Assembly (NCBI GenBank): GCA_947447525.1 | Contig: CANFJL010000011.1 | Coordinates: 1 to 64,000 of the forward strand | Length of the DNA: 64,000 bases | Reading direction: 5' to 3' | DNA from: Flavobacteriales bacterium | GTDB lineage: Bacteria > Bacteroidota > Bacteroidia > Flavobacteriales_D > Crocinitomicaceae | Shown here: positions 9,268 to 18,850 of the stretch, piece by piece | How the letters are laid out: every line of letters starts with the position of its first letter | Numbering within the stretch: position 1 is the stretch's first letter | The notes under the pieces: generated by a model | Databases searched by the model: none | The model's input: the letters and a program-made list of their open reading frames with translations, nothing else | Told to the model about the DNA's origin: nothing | Translations under genes and position numbers: made by a program

Positions 9268-9597
9268 TTAAATTCTTGTGTCTGGAGGGGAAAAATGGGT
9301 TTGAGAATATCCTTTGTGAGGATTTTGATTGAACTTTAAATAAGCAGTTTTACAATTTTGAGCATCTGCTATCAATGAATGAAAATCTGTGAAATTAGGA
9401 TTGCTTATCAATAAATCATTGAAATCAAAAAAGTCATCGAACGATTCGGAATCATCAGTATCAGATTCTTCTTGCAAAACAATATATTCTTTTGAGTTTT
9501 TATCCAATTGCTGATTCGCAATATAAATTGCCATGGCAGATTGAGTAACAAACATCAATAAAAAGAAATATCTTGAAAAAAGAATTTTCATTTGCAT
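9268..9597 (-). CDS. small exported protein of unknown function
   Basis: A 109-aa protein with an apparent signal peptide (residues 1-24, ending near AMA) and an acidic middle (EESDTDDSESFDDFFDFNDLL). No family was recognised. A TAnnTTTG element at 9602-9609 ends 4 nt before the ATG at 9597, supporting the start; a second ATG is at 9591. It lies 32 nt upstream of the SulP gene on the same strand, so it may be the first gene of the SulP-carbonic anhydrase transcript. Confidence 0.6.
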   Translation of the reverse strand: MQMKILFSRYFFLLMFVTQSAMAIYIANQQLDKNSKEYIVLQEESDTDDSESFDDFFDFNDLLISNPNFTDFHSLIADAQNCKTAYLKFNQNPHKGYSQTHFSPPDTRI

Positions 9598-9601
9598 ACG
9601 T

Positions 9602-9635
9602 CAAAAATACAAAAAATTGATGCCTAGATTACCAA
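9602..9635 (-). promoter_or_regulatory. promoter of the 9268-9597 gene (TATTTTTG, possible TTG box)
   Basis: Reading the minus strand, TATTTTTG occupies 9609-9602, ending 4 nt before the start codon, and a TTG lies 23 nt upstream of it (9635-9633). The spacing is at the long end of the accepted range. Confidence 0.45.
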
Positions 9636-10826
9636 TTATGAAATAACCTTAAGATTTCTTCCAACTTTAATAAATGCAGCAATTGCTTTATCCAAATCTT
9701 CTTTTGAATGCGCTGCAGAAATTTGTGTGCGTATACGCGCTTGACCTTTAGCAACCACTGGAAAGAAAAACCCAATGGCATAGACACCTTCTTCTAATAA
9801 TTCATTAGCGAATTGTTGTGATAAAGCAGCATCGTACAACATAATAGGAACTATTGGAGAATTTCCAGCTTTAATATCGAAACCGGCTGCAATAATATGC
9901 TGTTTAAAATATTGGGTGTTTTCTTCCAGTTTGTCTCTTAGAGTAGTATTAGAAGATAAAATTTCAAACACTTTAATAGAAGCCCCTACAATGGCAGGAG
10001 AAAGAGAGTTAGAAAATAAATAAGGTCTAGAGCGTTGACGCAGCATCTCAATAATTTCTTTTTTACCGGTCGTATAACCTCCCATTGCTCCGCCTAGTGC
10101 TTTACCTAGAGTTCCAGTAACAATATCAACACGATCCATAACCCCACATAATTCAGGAACTCCTCTACCTGTTTTTCCCATAAAACCAGCGGAGTGACAT
10201 TCATCCGTCATGACAAGCGCATCATATTTATCTGCTAAATCACAAATTTGATCCATTTTAGCACTATCACCATCCATAGAAAATACACCATCAGTAACAA
10301 TAATGCGATGTCTTTGATTTTGCGCTTTGATCAACTGTTCTTCTAGATCAGCCATATCAGAGTGCTTATAACGATAGCGTTGTGCTTTACACAATCTTAT
10401 ACCATCGATAATAGAAGCATGGTTTAATTCGTCCGAAATAATGGCATCTTCTTCAGAAAAAAGAGGCTCAAACACACCACCATTTGCATCAAATGCAGCG
10501 GCATATAAAATAGTATCTTCTGTTCCGTAAAATTCTGCAATTTTCTGTTCTAATGTCTTGTGAATATCTTGCGTACCGCAAATAAAACGAACGGAAGACA
10601 TTCCAAATCCATGAGAATCTAAGGTGTCCTTAGCAGCCTGAACTACCTCAGGATGCGATGATAAACCCAAATAATTATTGGCACACATTACCACCACATC
10701 TTCACCAGTACTTACAGTTACTTGTGCCCCTTGTGGACTTGTGATAATCCGTTCTTTTTTCATTAAACCATTTTCTTGAATCGACTTGAGTTCTTGAGAT
10801 AAAAAAGATTTTAACTTACCGTACAT
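9636..10826 (-). CDS. kbl: glycine C-acetyltransferase (2-amino-3-ketobutyrate CoA ligase)
   Basis: A PLP-dependent alpha-oxoamine synthase of 396 aa that cleaves 2-amino-3-ketobutyrate with CoA to glycine and acetyl-CoA, the second step of threonine breakdown. Visible features are [12 protein letters not shown], the [16 protein letters not shown] segment with the PLP-contacting Asp and His, and [16 protein letters not shown] with the Schiff-base Lys. The C-terminal [10 protein letters not shown] and length fit KBL. It starts 2 nt after the upstream membrane protein ends. The partner threonine dehydrogenase is not in the window. Confidence 0.92.
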   Translation of the reverse strand: MYGKLKSFLSQELKSIQENGLMKKERIITSPQGAQVTVSTGEDVVVMCANNYLGLSSHPEVVQAAKDTLDSHGFGMSSVRFICGTQDIHKTLEQKIAEFYGTEDTILYAAAFDANGGVFEPLFSEEDAIISDELNHASIIDGIRLCKAQRYRYKHSDMADLEEQLIKAQNQRHRIIVTDGVFSMDGDSAKMDQICDLADKYDALVMTDECHSAGFMGKTGRGVPELCGVMDRVDIVTGTLGKALGGAMGGYTTGKKEIIEMLRQRSRPYLFSNSLSPAIVGASIKVFEILSSNTTLRDKLEENTQYFKQHIIAAGFDIKAGNSPIVPIMLYDAALSQQFANELLEEGVYAIGFFFPVVAKGQARIRTQISAAHSKEDLDKAIAAFIKVGRNLKVIS

Positions 10827-10828
10827 AA

Positions 10829-11386
10829 TTATTTTTTTAAAAATTGTTGACTGCGTTTGACTAGAAAATTCAATAATACTTTGGCATCATTTTCAGGAAG
10901 TTTTCTGCCAAAACGAACAGGTTTATCGAAGTATATAAAAGAGAACCTTTCACCACCATTGATCCATGGTGAAGATTCCCAAACTTCTTGTATTGAATTT
11001 TTATCTGGAAACTCCAAAGTAATTGATTGAATATTCTCATGATAATAGACATTAGACTTTCCATATTTTCCGAGTGCCTTTTTGATATGGATTCCAACTT
11101 CATCAATTTTAATTTTTTCTTTACCGAAGAGTAACCAAAGAAAAGAACGAGAAACGCGCCAAGCATAATAGGCCCAAAAAACAAGCATCACAAAAAGGAT
11201 AATTTTTTCTTGGTTGCTCAATTTCAAAACATTGAAAGCCCAGGTAAGCGTAGCACCAATAACCCACCACATAGCCAACCAAGCACCCATTAAGGTATTG
11301 ACCCAAAACTTTTTTTCAGGATCTATGATTACCGTTGTTTTATGGGTGTGATCTACAAAACTAATCCGCTTTCCAATCCATTTCAT
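10829..11386 (-). CDS. two-helix membrane protein of unknown function
   Basis: About 185 aa. Two membrane segments occupy roughly residues 25-75 ([20 protein letters not shown] and [18 protein letters not shown]), followed by a soluble C-terminal region resembling the small PH-like domains often attached to such hairpins; no named family is certain. The ATG at 11386 (MKWIGKR) is preferred over an upstream in-frame start because TATTTTTG at 11391-11398 ends 4 nt before it. It is nearly contiguous with kbl and probably co-transcribed. Confidence 0.65.
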   Translation of the reverse strand: MKWIGKRISFVDHTHKTTVIIDPEKKFWVNTLMGAWLAMWWVIGATLTWAFNVLKLSNQEKIILFVMLVFWAYYAWRVSRSFLWLLFGKEKIKIDEVGIHIKKALGKYGKSNVYYHENIQSITLEFPDKNSIQEVWESSPWINGGERFSFIYFDKPVRFGRKLPENDAKVLLNFLVKRSQQFLKK

Positions 11387-11390
11387 GGTA

Positions 11391-11398
11391 CAAAAATA
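11391..11398 (-). promoter_or_regulatory. -7 promoter element (TATTTTTG) upstream of 10829-11386
   Basis: A perfect TAnnTTTG on the minus strand ending 4 nt before the ATG at 11386. It sits within the T-rich tail of the gldN terminator, so one gene cluster ends and the next begins within about 45 bp. Confidence 0.5.
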
Positions 11399-11430
11399 AA
11401 ACAAAAAACCCCGGCTACTGCCAGGGTTTT
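11399..11430 (-). terminator. rho-independent terminator of the gld operon
   Basis: On the minus strand, AAAACCCTGGC (11430-11420), a 4-nt loop, and GCCGGGGTTTT (11415-11405) form an 11-bp stem with one G-U pair, followed by a T-rich run. It lies 18 nt after the gldN stop and is the clearest intrinsic terminator in the window. Confidence 0.85.
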
Positions 11431-11447
11431 AATAAAGTTTTTAAGAA

Positions 11448-12845
11448 TTAGAAATTCCATACATCGTGTTCCCACTTGCGAATTTCTTCTTTAACTTTTT
11501 CTGCTTCATACAAAGCATCAACTCCATATCTGTAATCTTCTATATCTCTATCAAATCTATCAGAGGTCTTGTAAATCATTGCACTGAACTTTCTTTTCCA
11601 AAAAAGATCATCGAAAGACATCCATTGCGCATCAGACTTATCATTGTATATATAATAGTTTACAATAACATTACGAAGCTCAGGAAAATACAACCAAAAC
11701 ATTTCAGATTGAATTGCAGTTTCGCTGTTTGGGTCTAATGGTTGAGGAATTGGAGGAGAACTTGGATTTGCAGGATCTGTCTCTAACTTTTTCAATTTAC
11801 CATCTATATCTACAAAAAGAAAATTAGCAAATCGATCTAATCCTTCATATGGGTCTACCTTAGAATTATCAATTGGAACTAAATAATTTCCAACTGGAGC
11901 AATGGCAATAATTCTTCTATCCAAAATAGATCTTTCTTTATCAAAGAACCAATCCTCTTTGATATTATATGCCATTATACTTCTTGAATTGATATAAAAA
12001 ACTGCACCAGGAGATTTCAATGCGTCACCATTTTTTGCAACATTCCAAGCATCTTCGATTTCTTTTCGTTTTTTTACATCTCCAACCCAAATACCTAATT
12101 GATCATATACCGTTAAGGTAGGGTCATCGTCACTTGGATCAACCTTCGAAGTTGGTGACATAATAGTTAATGAATCTACCCAAGCCTGAAATGTAGGATT
12201 AAAACCTTTAGATATAGGTAGTAAACCAAGAGGTTTGTTGTTAGGATCTGGAATCGTCATAAATCCTCCAGAAGCACCAAAAGAAAGGGCTTTTGACACG
12301 TCTTTTCTATAATTTGCATTATTAAAAAAGTCATCAGAATTATTCTTTACTATAGGGTACTTTAATTGATAACCATCTTCAATGTAGGGTGTGCTTGCAG
12401 ATGCAACATTATACACCGTGATATCACCTAAAAGTATGTGCTTGTAAATTATGGTCCATAAAGATAATCTTTCTTGATGACGCAACCAATTTTTATCCGA
12501 TTCCACGTCAATTCTTTTAGATGGGAACTTATAATCTGACTGATTAAAATCATCATAGGGTAAAAATAATTCAAAATTCATTTTTTCTTTGGCATCAATC
12601 CTAGAAAAAACGCGCTTTGACCATACATAATCCGCCAAACGAACATGTTCATATTCAATTTTTGATCTAATTGGCAATTCTTCCTTCAATACAACACCAT
12701 CAATAACTCCACCAGGAAGTACATTTAATGGTCCTCTGAAATCATCAGCTTGTTTTTGTTGATTATTAACAGGCTGTGAAAATACAATTGTTAATCCAAA
12801 TTGAAAAAACAATATGACTAATACTATACCCTTTAGATTTTTCAT
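11448..12845 (-). CDS. gldN: gliding motility / type IX secretion protein GldN (PorN), enlarged
   Basis: GldN/PorN forms, with the lipoprotein GldK, the periplasmic ring of the T9SS under the outer membrane. A signal peptide (residues 1-24) precedes family hallmarks: VLPGGVIDGVVLKEELP, EHVRLADYVWSKRVF, IVNYYIYND, DAQWMSFDDLFWKRKFSA and a C-terminal IRKWEHDVWNF. At 465 aa it is clearly longer than the roughly 300-360 aa of known GldN/PorN; the extra sequence lies in the middle (about residues 150-290). It starts 7 nt after gldM and is followed by a strong terminator, so it ends the operon. Confidence 0.93.
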   Translation of the reverse strand: MKNLKGIVLVILFFQFGLTIVFSQPVNNQQKQADDFRGPLNVLPGGVIDGVVLKEELPIRSKIEYEHVRLADYVWSKRVFSRIDAKEKMNFELFLPYDDFNQSDYKFPSKRIDVESDKNWLRHQERLSLWTIIYKHILLGDITVYNVASASTPYIEDGYQLKYPIVKNNSDDFFNNANYRKDVSKALSFGASGGFMTIPDPNNKPLGLLPISKGFNPTFQAWVDSLTIMSPTSKVDPSDDDPTLTVYDQLGIWVGDVKKRKEIEDAWNVAKNGDALKSPGAVFYINSRSIMAYNIKEDWFFDKERSILDRRIIAIAPVGNYLVPIDNSKVDPYEGLDRFANFLFVDIDGKLKKLETDPANPSSPPIPQPLDPNSETAIQSEMFWLYFPELRNVIVNYYIYNDKSDAQWMSFDDLFWKRKFSAMIYKTSDRFDRDIEDYRYGVDALYEAEKVKEEIRKWEHDVWNF

Positions 12846-12852
12846 ATATTTT

Positions 12853-14604
12853 TTATTGAGTTACAGTTAAATAACCTGGAACTTGGTAAGTTTCTCCTGT
12901 AAGAGAACTGACAACTGTCACCATGATTCCAACCTTTTTACCAGGCCTAATTTTTGCTAGAGCAGATGCAGGAATGACATTCCCAGAACCTGAATAATCT
13001 TCTCCAACTTGAATGCTTTTGTACGTATATGTTGTAACTAATACAGAACCTTCAAGAGCAACAGTCACACGACCACCACCTTTAGAAATTGTAGTAACAT
13101 TTACACTAGGTTTTGGCATAGATTTTACTTTGTATTGATAGGTTCCAATATTAACTGATTTGCCTTTTGCATCCTTACCCGTTAAAGTAATATTTACAGA
13201 AGTAACACCTTTTCCTGGGCTAATAGCATATCCTTTTCGGCCATTAAAAGTTATTGGAGTTTTAGAACAACCTGGAGCACTTATATCTGTTGAAACAAAA
13301 CCAGATGCAGAAGGAATTATTTTATTTCCATAACCTCTATATAGTAAATTAAACTCAGGCATTTCTAATGAACCACCTTTAGTAGCCACTTGAACTTTTG
13401 TTTCGTATGGCATCCACTTAATAGTACCCATTTTATCTGCAATACCAACTTGACCTGAAATTTTCATTTCACCTCCACCAGCAGCACGCATCTTAAGGAT
13501 AGCCATACCATCTTTAGTTTCTGAAACAGTTCCCTGACCTGGCTTCACTAGAGGTTGTTTGTCGGAATCAAAAGCAGCCATAAATACACTTACTTGAAAT
13601 TCTTCACCGGGACTAAGAACAGCCGTTTCAGGATAAGCCATTCCTAGAATTTTATTGAAAGAATATTGACCCGTACTAATCTTTCCTTTCAACATAAGTA
13701 CCGCCTTAGCTCTTGCACTCATGATTTCATTTTGTAAAGAAGATAAAGAAGCCAAAGCACCCACTAATGGAGCATGCGCAAAAGTACGACCCAACCAATG
13801 TACTTTTCCAGTATGACCCTCATGTTCTGCCATTTCTTCTTTAGTTAGTTCTTGATAAATTCCAATTAATGGTTCTACATCCTCTTTATTGATTTTGTTT
13901 GATTTAAGCATTTTTGAAATTTTCTTTTCCAAATCTGCAAAGTCCTTAAATTCTACAATATCCTTGGATTTTACTTTGAATTGTGAATTACCTTCTTTAT
14001 AGGTACCTGTTAAATCAACAAGCGTATTTCTATATTTTTTAAAATTATTCCAAAACTTCATGCCTTCAGAATTCGCAGGAATATTTTCTGCTTCTGAACC
14101 GATTAGTTGAAATTGAGGCACATCAAAATTATCTTTAGATTGTACCGCCATCAAATTTAACTTAGCAGGGCGTAAAGGTTCGTTTTTACTCCACTCTTTC
14201 CAAACGATTGCATCTTTTGCTTCTTCTGACTGAAGATCCCCTTTAAATGGAGTTATGTCTTCACCTACTTTATCCAAAATTAACAACTTAAGGTCATCTA
14301 TTTCATGAATAATTTTACCTGTTTCATTATCAACTTTATTAATTATTTCCAAAAAGCGTTTTATTTTGGCACCTTTAGCCAATCCTGATTCGTCTTTTGT
14401 ACATTCTGTTAATGCTTGATTCAAATCAGATACCGCTGTATTTCCTCTATCTAATTGAGTAATGGTACCTTTTTGAATATTTGATTCTATCGCAACAAAA
14501 GCATCTAAGATTTGCTTTGATACGTTCAGTGCTAAAAGCGCTGTTAATACCAAATACATCATCCCGATCATCTTTTGTCTTGGGGTTTCTTTACCACCAG
14601 CCAT
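12853..14604 (-). CDS. gldM: gliding motility / type IX secretion motor protein GldM (PorM)
   Basis: GldM is the periplasm-spanning partner of GldL in the proton-driven T9SS motor. The 583-aa protein starts with a short cytoplasmic tail (KETPRQKMIGMMYLVLTALL) entering one membrane helix, followed by an extended periplasmic part with the coiled N-terminal domain and beta-sandwich repeats ending VPGYLTVTQ. It is somewhat longer than the F. johnsoniae protein (about 510 aa). It is 52 nt downstream of gldL and 7 nt upstream of gldN. Confidence 0.95.
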   Translation of the reverse strand: MAGGKETPRQKMIGMMYLVLTALLALNVSKQILDAFVAIESNIQKGTITQLDRGNTAVSDLNQALTECTKDESGLAKGAKIKRFLEIINKVDNETGKIIHEIDDLKLLILDKVGEDITPFKGDLQSEEAKDAIVWKEWSKNEPLRPAKLNLMAVQSKDNFDVPQFQLIGSEAENIPANSEGMKFWNNFKKYRNTLVDLTGTYKEGNSQFKVKSKDIVEFKDFADLEKKISKMLKSNKINKEDVEPLIGIYQELTKEEMAEHEGHTGKVHWLGRTFAHAPLVGALASLSSLQNEIMSARAKAVLMLKGKISTGQYSFNKILGMAYPETAVLSPGEEFQVSVFMAAFDSDKQPLVKPGQGTVSETKDGMAILKMRAAGGGEMKISGQVGIADKMGTIKWMPYETKVQVATKGGSLEMPEFNLLYRGYGNKIIPSASGFVSTDISAPGCSKTPITFNGRKGYAISPGKGVTSVNITLTGKDAKGKSVNIGTYQYKVKSMPKPSVNVTTISKGGGRVTVALEGSVLVTTYTYKSIQVGEDYSGSGNVIPASALAKIRPGKKVGIMVTVVSSLTGETYQVPGYLTVTQ

Positions 14605-14656
14605 AATCTATTGTTTTAATTTGTTAAATAATAATTTACTTAGTTTGTGGCTTTTC

Positions 14657-15505
14657 TTAGCTACGCATTGCTTTCAACATGTTTCCATAAACATTGTTCA
14701 AGTCTGTAAGGTTTTGAGCCAATACAGCCATGTTTTCACGGTATAGACGTGTATCTTCAACTGAAGCTGAAAGATTACTCATCATGTCTACCACTTGTTT
14801 TTGGAATTGTTGCGTCGCTTCTAAATGAGAAGAAGAACCTTGCAATTGTAATTCGTAAACATTATTTAATGCGGTTAAGTTTTTAGAAACATTTTGCATT
14901 GCAGCACCCATATTTTCTCCTTCACCTTGAGAATCTGTGATTCCAGATAAAGCAACGGAAGCTTTTTCATAATCTCCAGCAAGAGCAGAAACTCTATTGG
15001 AAGCAGCTTCTAAACTAGATACATAAGAATCTGTTGCAGCTGCAGCATTACTAACACTTTTTAATTGTTCAGCGTTGTGACTTAAATCACGCATAGAAGA
15101 ACCTAAACGATCCAATAAAGCTTGATCAATTTTAGCTTTTGCTAATAAATCATCAAATTGCTCAGTAATTCCAGTTCCTGCAGATCCAGAACCACCACCA
15201 CCAATTTCCATTGGTTTAGGGAATGCTTCTAATTCTTCAGCAGATTGTGGACGCTCGTCTTCTGGCAATAAGTAAGGGTAATAAACAGCCCAATTGGGTT
15301 CAGTATGTAATGGCTCCATCGCACTCAAAGCAAAAATAACAGCTTCTGTAGATAAACCAACAATTAACATGACATCACAAAAAGGCCAGTGCATGATTTT
15401 AAATAACGCTCCTAAAATTACGACAGATGCGCCATAACCATAAACTACCTTCATTAAATTTTTGTACCCTTTTGATGCGAAAAAACCGCCTGACTTACCA
15501 CTCAT
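14657..15505 (-). CDS. gldL: gliding motility / type IX secretion motor protein GldL (PorL)
   Basis: GldL is the inner-membrane, proton-conducting stator-like part of the T9SS motor. Two membrane helices lie at about residues 17-36 and 44-63 (VVYGYGASVVILGALFKIMH; MLIVGLSTEAVIFALSAMEP). Glu54 and Glu64 match in spacing the functionally important glutamates of F. johnsoniae GldL. A cytoplasmic tail of about 215 residues with coiled-coil character follows, starting with a Gly/Ser-rich linker (GGGGSGSAGTG). It is flanked by gldK (55-nt gap) and gldM (52-nt gap). Confidence 0.95.
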   Translation of the reverse strand: MSGKSGGFFASKGYKNLMKVVYGYGASVVILGALFKIMHWPFCDVMLIVGLSTEAVIFALSAMEPLHTEPNWAVYYPYLLPEDERPQSAEELEAFPKPMEIGGGGSGSAGTGITEQFDDLLAKAKIDQALLDRLGSSMRDLSHNAEQLKSVSNAAAATDSYVSSLEAASNRVSALAGDYEKASVALSGITDSQGEGENMGAAMQNVSKNLTALNNVYELQLQGSSSHLEATQQFQKQVVDMMSNLSASVEDTRLYRENMAVLAQNLTDLNNVYGNMLKAMRS

Positions 15506-15560
15506 AACTTTTGATTTTTTTAGATTAAACTTAGATTTATTGTTTTTGTTACAGATTTAC

Positions 15561-17576
15561 TTATTTCAATTGAATATCACTTTGAATTTCTTCTCCGTTT
15601 TCAGCTTCCAAATCTTTACCACCACGTCCTAAATGTGTCATCACATTACGGAAACCGATGTAAGATTTAGCAGTATCTTGATATTCGAATGTTCGTGTAG
15701 AATTCATAAGGTAATACCCTATATCTTTCCAAGAACCTCCACGAATTACTTTTCTTTTCTTTACTGGATGATCACCATCTTTCGCATCATATTGATATTC
15801 TGGATTGATGTCATGAGAAAACTCATAGGCAGATTCATCAAATGCAGTGGAACACCATTCAGCAACATTTCCTGCCATACAATACAAACCGAAAGTATTT
15901 GGCTGATAAGAATATACTTTAACCGTATGGAAACCTCCATCCTCAAAATATCTTCCACGCATTGGTTTAAAGTTGGCTAAGAAACAACCGTTGGCATTTC
16001 TAATGTAAGGGCCACCCCAAGGATATTGAGATAAATCTAAATCTCCTCTTGCACCTCTTTCCCACTCAGCTTCTGATGGCAAACGGAAATCATTAACAAA
16101 TAAATCACCGTTAGACAACAACCAACTATGGAATAATTGCGTTCTCCAAACTGAAAATGCTTTTGCTTGAGACCAAGTTACCCCAACTACAGGATAATTA
16201 TCATAAGCAGTATGCCAAAAATAATTTTGAGTCATTGGATCGTGGAAGGAGTAAGTAAAATCACGCACCCAACACATTGTGTCTGGATAAACATGAATTT
16301 TTTCCTTTACAATAAATCTACTGCGATCAGAATGTCCACGAATGGCATTGTGTTGCCCTTTTGTATTGGTAAATCCTAAATCCAAATCTTGACCTGGATT
16401 AATAAGAATACCACCCTCAACTAAAGCATTGTTATTGGCGTCCTTTGGAACAGACAATATTGATGGGTCAATCAAAGCTGGATCATTATATACAGTCGAA
16501 TCAAACATCACTTGACTTCCATCAGCATTTAAAGTAGATCGATGTAAACCATTGTTTTTATAATCCTTAGATAAAGGATCCCTTCTATGAGAACCTGTTA
16601 ATCCAGCGTCCAAATAGTTATAAGAACTTCTAGAATCTACATCAGCAGTTTGAATTTTACCTCTTTTCGCTGCTTCTTTAAAGTCAATCCAATAATAATC
16701 ATAAAATAACAAACGGGTGTCCAATTGCTTGTTCTTGAAATATTGTTCGTCTTCACTCAAAAACATGTCGGAAAGTAATAGAGCTGTTTCTGCATCAGCG
16801 TAATCGATAGGAACTGCCCAATTAAGTGTGAAGAACTTTCTATTTTCAACTCTACCACCATTTACTTCTAAAACCTTTTTATCGAAATCCTTAGGCGCAT
16901 CTGTTTTAATGTCAGAAGTTTTACCTTCCTTAGAATATGCATAAAAAATATTTGAAACTTCAGCAGGATTTAAAGTTATCTCTAAATCTTTCTTTGTTAT
17001 TTTCTTTGGAGCTTTATCTAATCCTGCTTTTTTCCAATCAAATCCGTTTACTTTAATCCCATCATGACCTGTTAAGTACAAATATGCTTTATCCAACTCC
17101 TGATTTCCCTCGGTACTTAAGAAAGACTCGAATGGGTTATTGGCGCCTTGAACATCTGAACCCATTGACATTAATGATCTGTATGGTTCTTTAAAGAAAT
17201 CATCGGGTACATTTACCCATTGTTCAGCATCTCCTCCAGATTGTCTTCTGTACAATTTTTCTCTTGCGATGGAGTCTCTCACCCAATCCACAAATTGACG
17301 GTATTCATTGTTAGAGATTTCTGAAGCATCCATGTAGAAAGCTTGAACAGAAACCGTTTTTGTTCTTGCAGTATGCAAGCCCATGATGTCTTCGTCATCT
17401 TCCCCAGTTTGATATGCCCCAGAAGGAACATATATCATTCCATAAGGAACTTTTCCAGGACCTAAGATATCTGGATAAAAGGTATCGCGACCTTTAACAC
17501 CCACTAAGTTGCCTTCTACGTCTTCACAAGAGAATAACAAAGTAACAACAACTACTAAAGCAAAAATTCTTTTCAT
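15561..17576 (-). CDS. gldK: gliding motility / type IX secretion lipoprotein GldK (PorK), enlarged
   Basis: GldK is the outer-membrane lipoprotein that forms the T9SS ring with GldN. The start is ATG at 17576 because MKRIFALVVVVTLLFSCEDV is a lipoprotein signal with Cys at residue 17. The fold is formylglycine-generating-enzyme-like, shown by MIYVPSGAYQTGEDDED, YPVVGVTWSQAKAFSVWR, FRLPSEAEWERGARGD, GNVAEWCS and RGGSWKDIGYY. At 671 aa it is far longer than F. johnsoniae GldK (about 460 aa); the additional sequence lies between the first FGE motif and the VTWSQA motif. It is 109 nt downstream of porP. Confidence 0.93.
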   Translation of the reverse strand: MKRIFALVVVVTLLFSCEDVEGNLVGVKGRDTFYPDILGPGKVPYGMIYVPSGAYQTGEDDEDIMGLHTARTKTVSVQAFYMDASEISNNEYRQFVDWVRDSIAREKLYRRQSGGDAEQWVNVPDDFFKEPYRSLMSMGSDVQGANNPFESFLSTEGNQELDKAYLYLTGHDGIKVNGFDWKKAGLDKAPKKITKKDLEITLNPAEVSNIFYAYSKEGKTSDIKTDAPKDFDKKVLEVNGGRVENRKFFTLNWAVPIDYADAETALLLSDMFLSEDEQYFKNKQLDTRLLFYDYYWIDFKEAAKRGKIQTADVDSRSSYNYLDAGLTGSHRRDPLSKDYKNNGLHRSTLNADGSQVMFDSTVYNDPALIDPSILSVPKDANNNALVEGGILINPGQDLDLGFTNTKGQHNAIRGHSDRSRFIVKEKIHVYPDTMCWVRDFTYSFHDPMTQNYFWHTAYDNYPVVGVTWSQAKAFSVWRTQLFHSWLLSNGDLFVNDFRLPSEAEWERGARGDLDLSQYPWGGPYIRNANGCFLANFKPMRGRYFEDGGFHTVKVYSYQPNTFGLYCMAGNVAEWCSTAFDESAYEFSHDINPEYQYDAKDGDHPVKKRKVIRGGSWKDIGYYLMNSTRTFEYQDTAKSYIGFRNVMTHLGRGGKDLEAENGEEIQSDIQLK

Positions 17577-17685
17577 TTTATCCTTTTTTGGTTCATTCGT
17601 TTTCCAAACTAACTTGCTACAGGTTGAATAAGTTTTGGTATAACGGCGGAACAATAAAAATGGTTACACAATTAATTAATCTGTC

Positions 17686-18633
17686 TTACAACCAACGAGG
17701 GTGACGCGCTTTCGTCACTGGTGGTGGTGGTAAGTAATAACAATATTTAACCAACAGTTCATGAGAACCACGGGAAATACTTGCCAATTTATTTATAGTA
17801 ATATCATAAGAATAACCAACAGTCATATTTGCCATTGGGCTATACCCTAATACTACTGCAACTGCATCCGAAGTTCTAAAGGTTAATCCACCATAGGCGA
17901 TTTCCTTATTGTTCTTCACATAAAAATATCGTGTGTTGATGTCCGCTGAAAATTTCACTAAATCAGTTCGAACCAAAACATTCGCATCAATATTACCACC
18001 AGCGATATTCATCATTTTATATCCACCCATTAAATAATAATGACGGGCTGACTGATAACTTTGCGTTCCAGCAATAGTAGTGCTTTGTAAAAGCGATTCG
18101 CTTAGGTGCGTTGAAGAAACTCCTGCGTAGTAGTTTTTACCTTTAAAATAAGCCCCGAAATTTAAATCTAAACTTGTAGCACCAAAACCAGCCACTGGAA
18201 GTGTTGGATCGATTAAAGTTTGAGGTGGTACCCATAAAGGATTCATACCATAATTCATCATTCCTACTCCAACACCTAATCCTAAACGACCAGCATTACC
18301 AATTTGAATAGGATATGAATAATTTAAAAGTAAATTGTTTTGTCTCGAAAAACCAATGGCATCATGATAAAAAGAGATCCCTACTCCACCAGGGAAGAAA
18401 CGATTCATATTCGCTTCTACATTTAGTACAGCAGAATTTGGTGCGCCATTTACTTTATCCCATTGATTGCGATAAATAGAGGTAGCACAAATACCATCAT
18501 CTAAACCTGTTTCACCAGGATTTAAACTCATCTTATCATAGAAGAAATGAGTCAGCAACTTGTCTTGTTGTGCAAATGCACTACTTGCAACAATAAGCAA
18601 GGCAAGAGGTAGTAGTCTTAATTTCAATAGCAT
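17686..18633 (-). CDS. PorP/SprF family type IX secretion outer-membrane protein
   Basis: A 315-aa outer-membrane beta-barrel with a signal peptide (residues 1-21, ending SSAFA). FFYDKMSLNPGETGLDDGIC, YRNQWDKVNGAPNS, GVGISFYHDAIGFS and LGVGVGMMNYGMNP match the PorP/SprF family, whose members anchor T9SS substrates or the GldK-N ring at the outer membrane. Being the first gene of the porP-K-L-M-N order, it is probably the true core PorP. The 217 bp upstream (18634-18850) are very AT-rich with no gene; a promoter there is likely but no perfect consensus was found. Confidence 0.92.
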   Translation of the reverse strand: MLLKLRLLPLALLIVASSAFAQQDKLLTHFFYDKMSLNPGETGLDDGICATSIYRNQWDKVNGAPNSAVLNVEANMNRFFPGGVGISFYHDAIGFSRQNNLLLNYSYPIQIGNAGRLGLGVGVGMMNYGMNPLWVPPQTLIDPTLPVAGFGATSLDLNFGAYFKGKNYYAGVSSTHLSESLLQSTTIAGTQSYQSARHYYLMGGYKMMNIAGGNIDANVLVRTDLVKFSADINTRYFYVKNNKEIAYGGLTFRTSDAVAVVLGYSPMANMTVGYSYDITINKLASISRGSHELLVKYCYYLPPPPVTKARHPRWL

Positions 18634-18850
18634 ATGGTTTATTTAACAAGCATTTCTATTATAAACTTAACAAATTAAGCCTAAAAACAGGATGCTAAAA
18701 TAAAGAAAAAAATCAAATTGAAAAAAAAAGAACGCAAATAAATTAAATTTATGTTAATGTCAAGTTAGAAATGATCAACAAAATAAAGGGTTTTAGCTTG
18801 ATTTTTTTTCTTGAAATTTACTAAATAAATTAATTAAATGCTTCGCGCCA

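Noticed and set aside
15633..15980. Open frame of 115 codons antisense to gldK
   Set aside because: It lies wholly within gldK's conserved FGE-like region and shows no coding features.
15561..17576. Sulfatase-maturating (formylglycine-generating) enzyme
   Set aside because: The domain is FGE-like, but the lipoprotein signal and the gldKLMN context identify GldK, which is structural.
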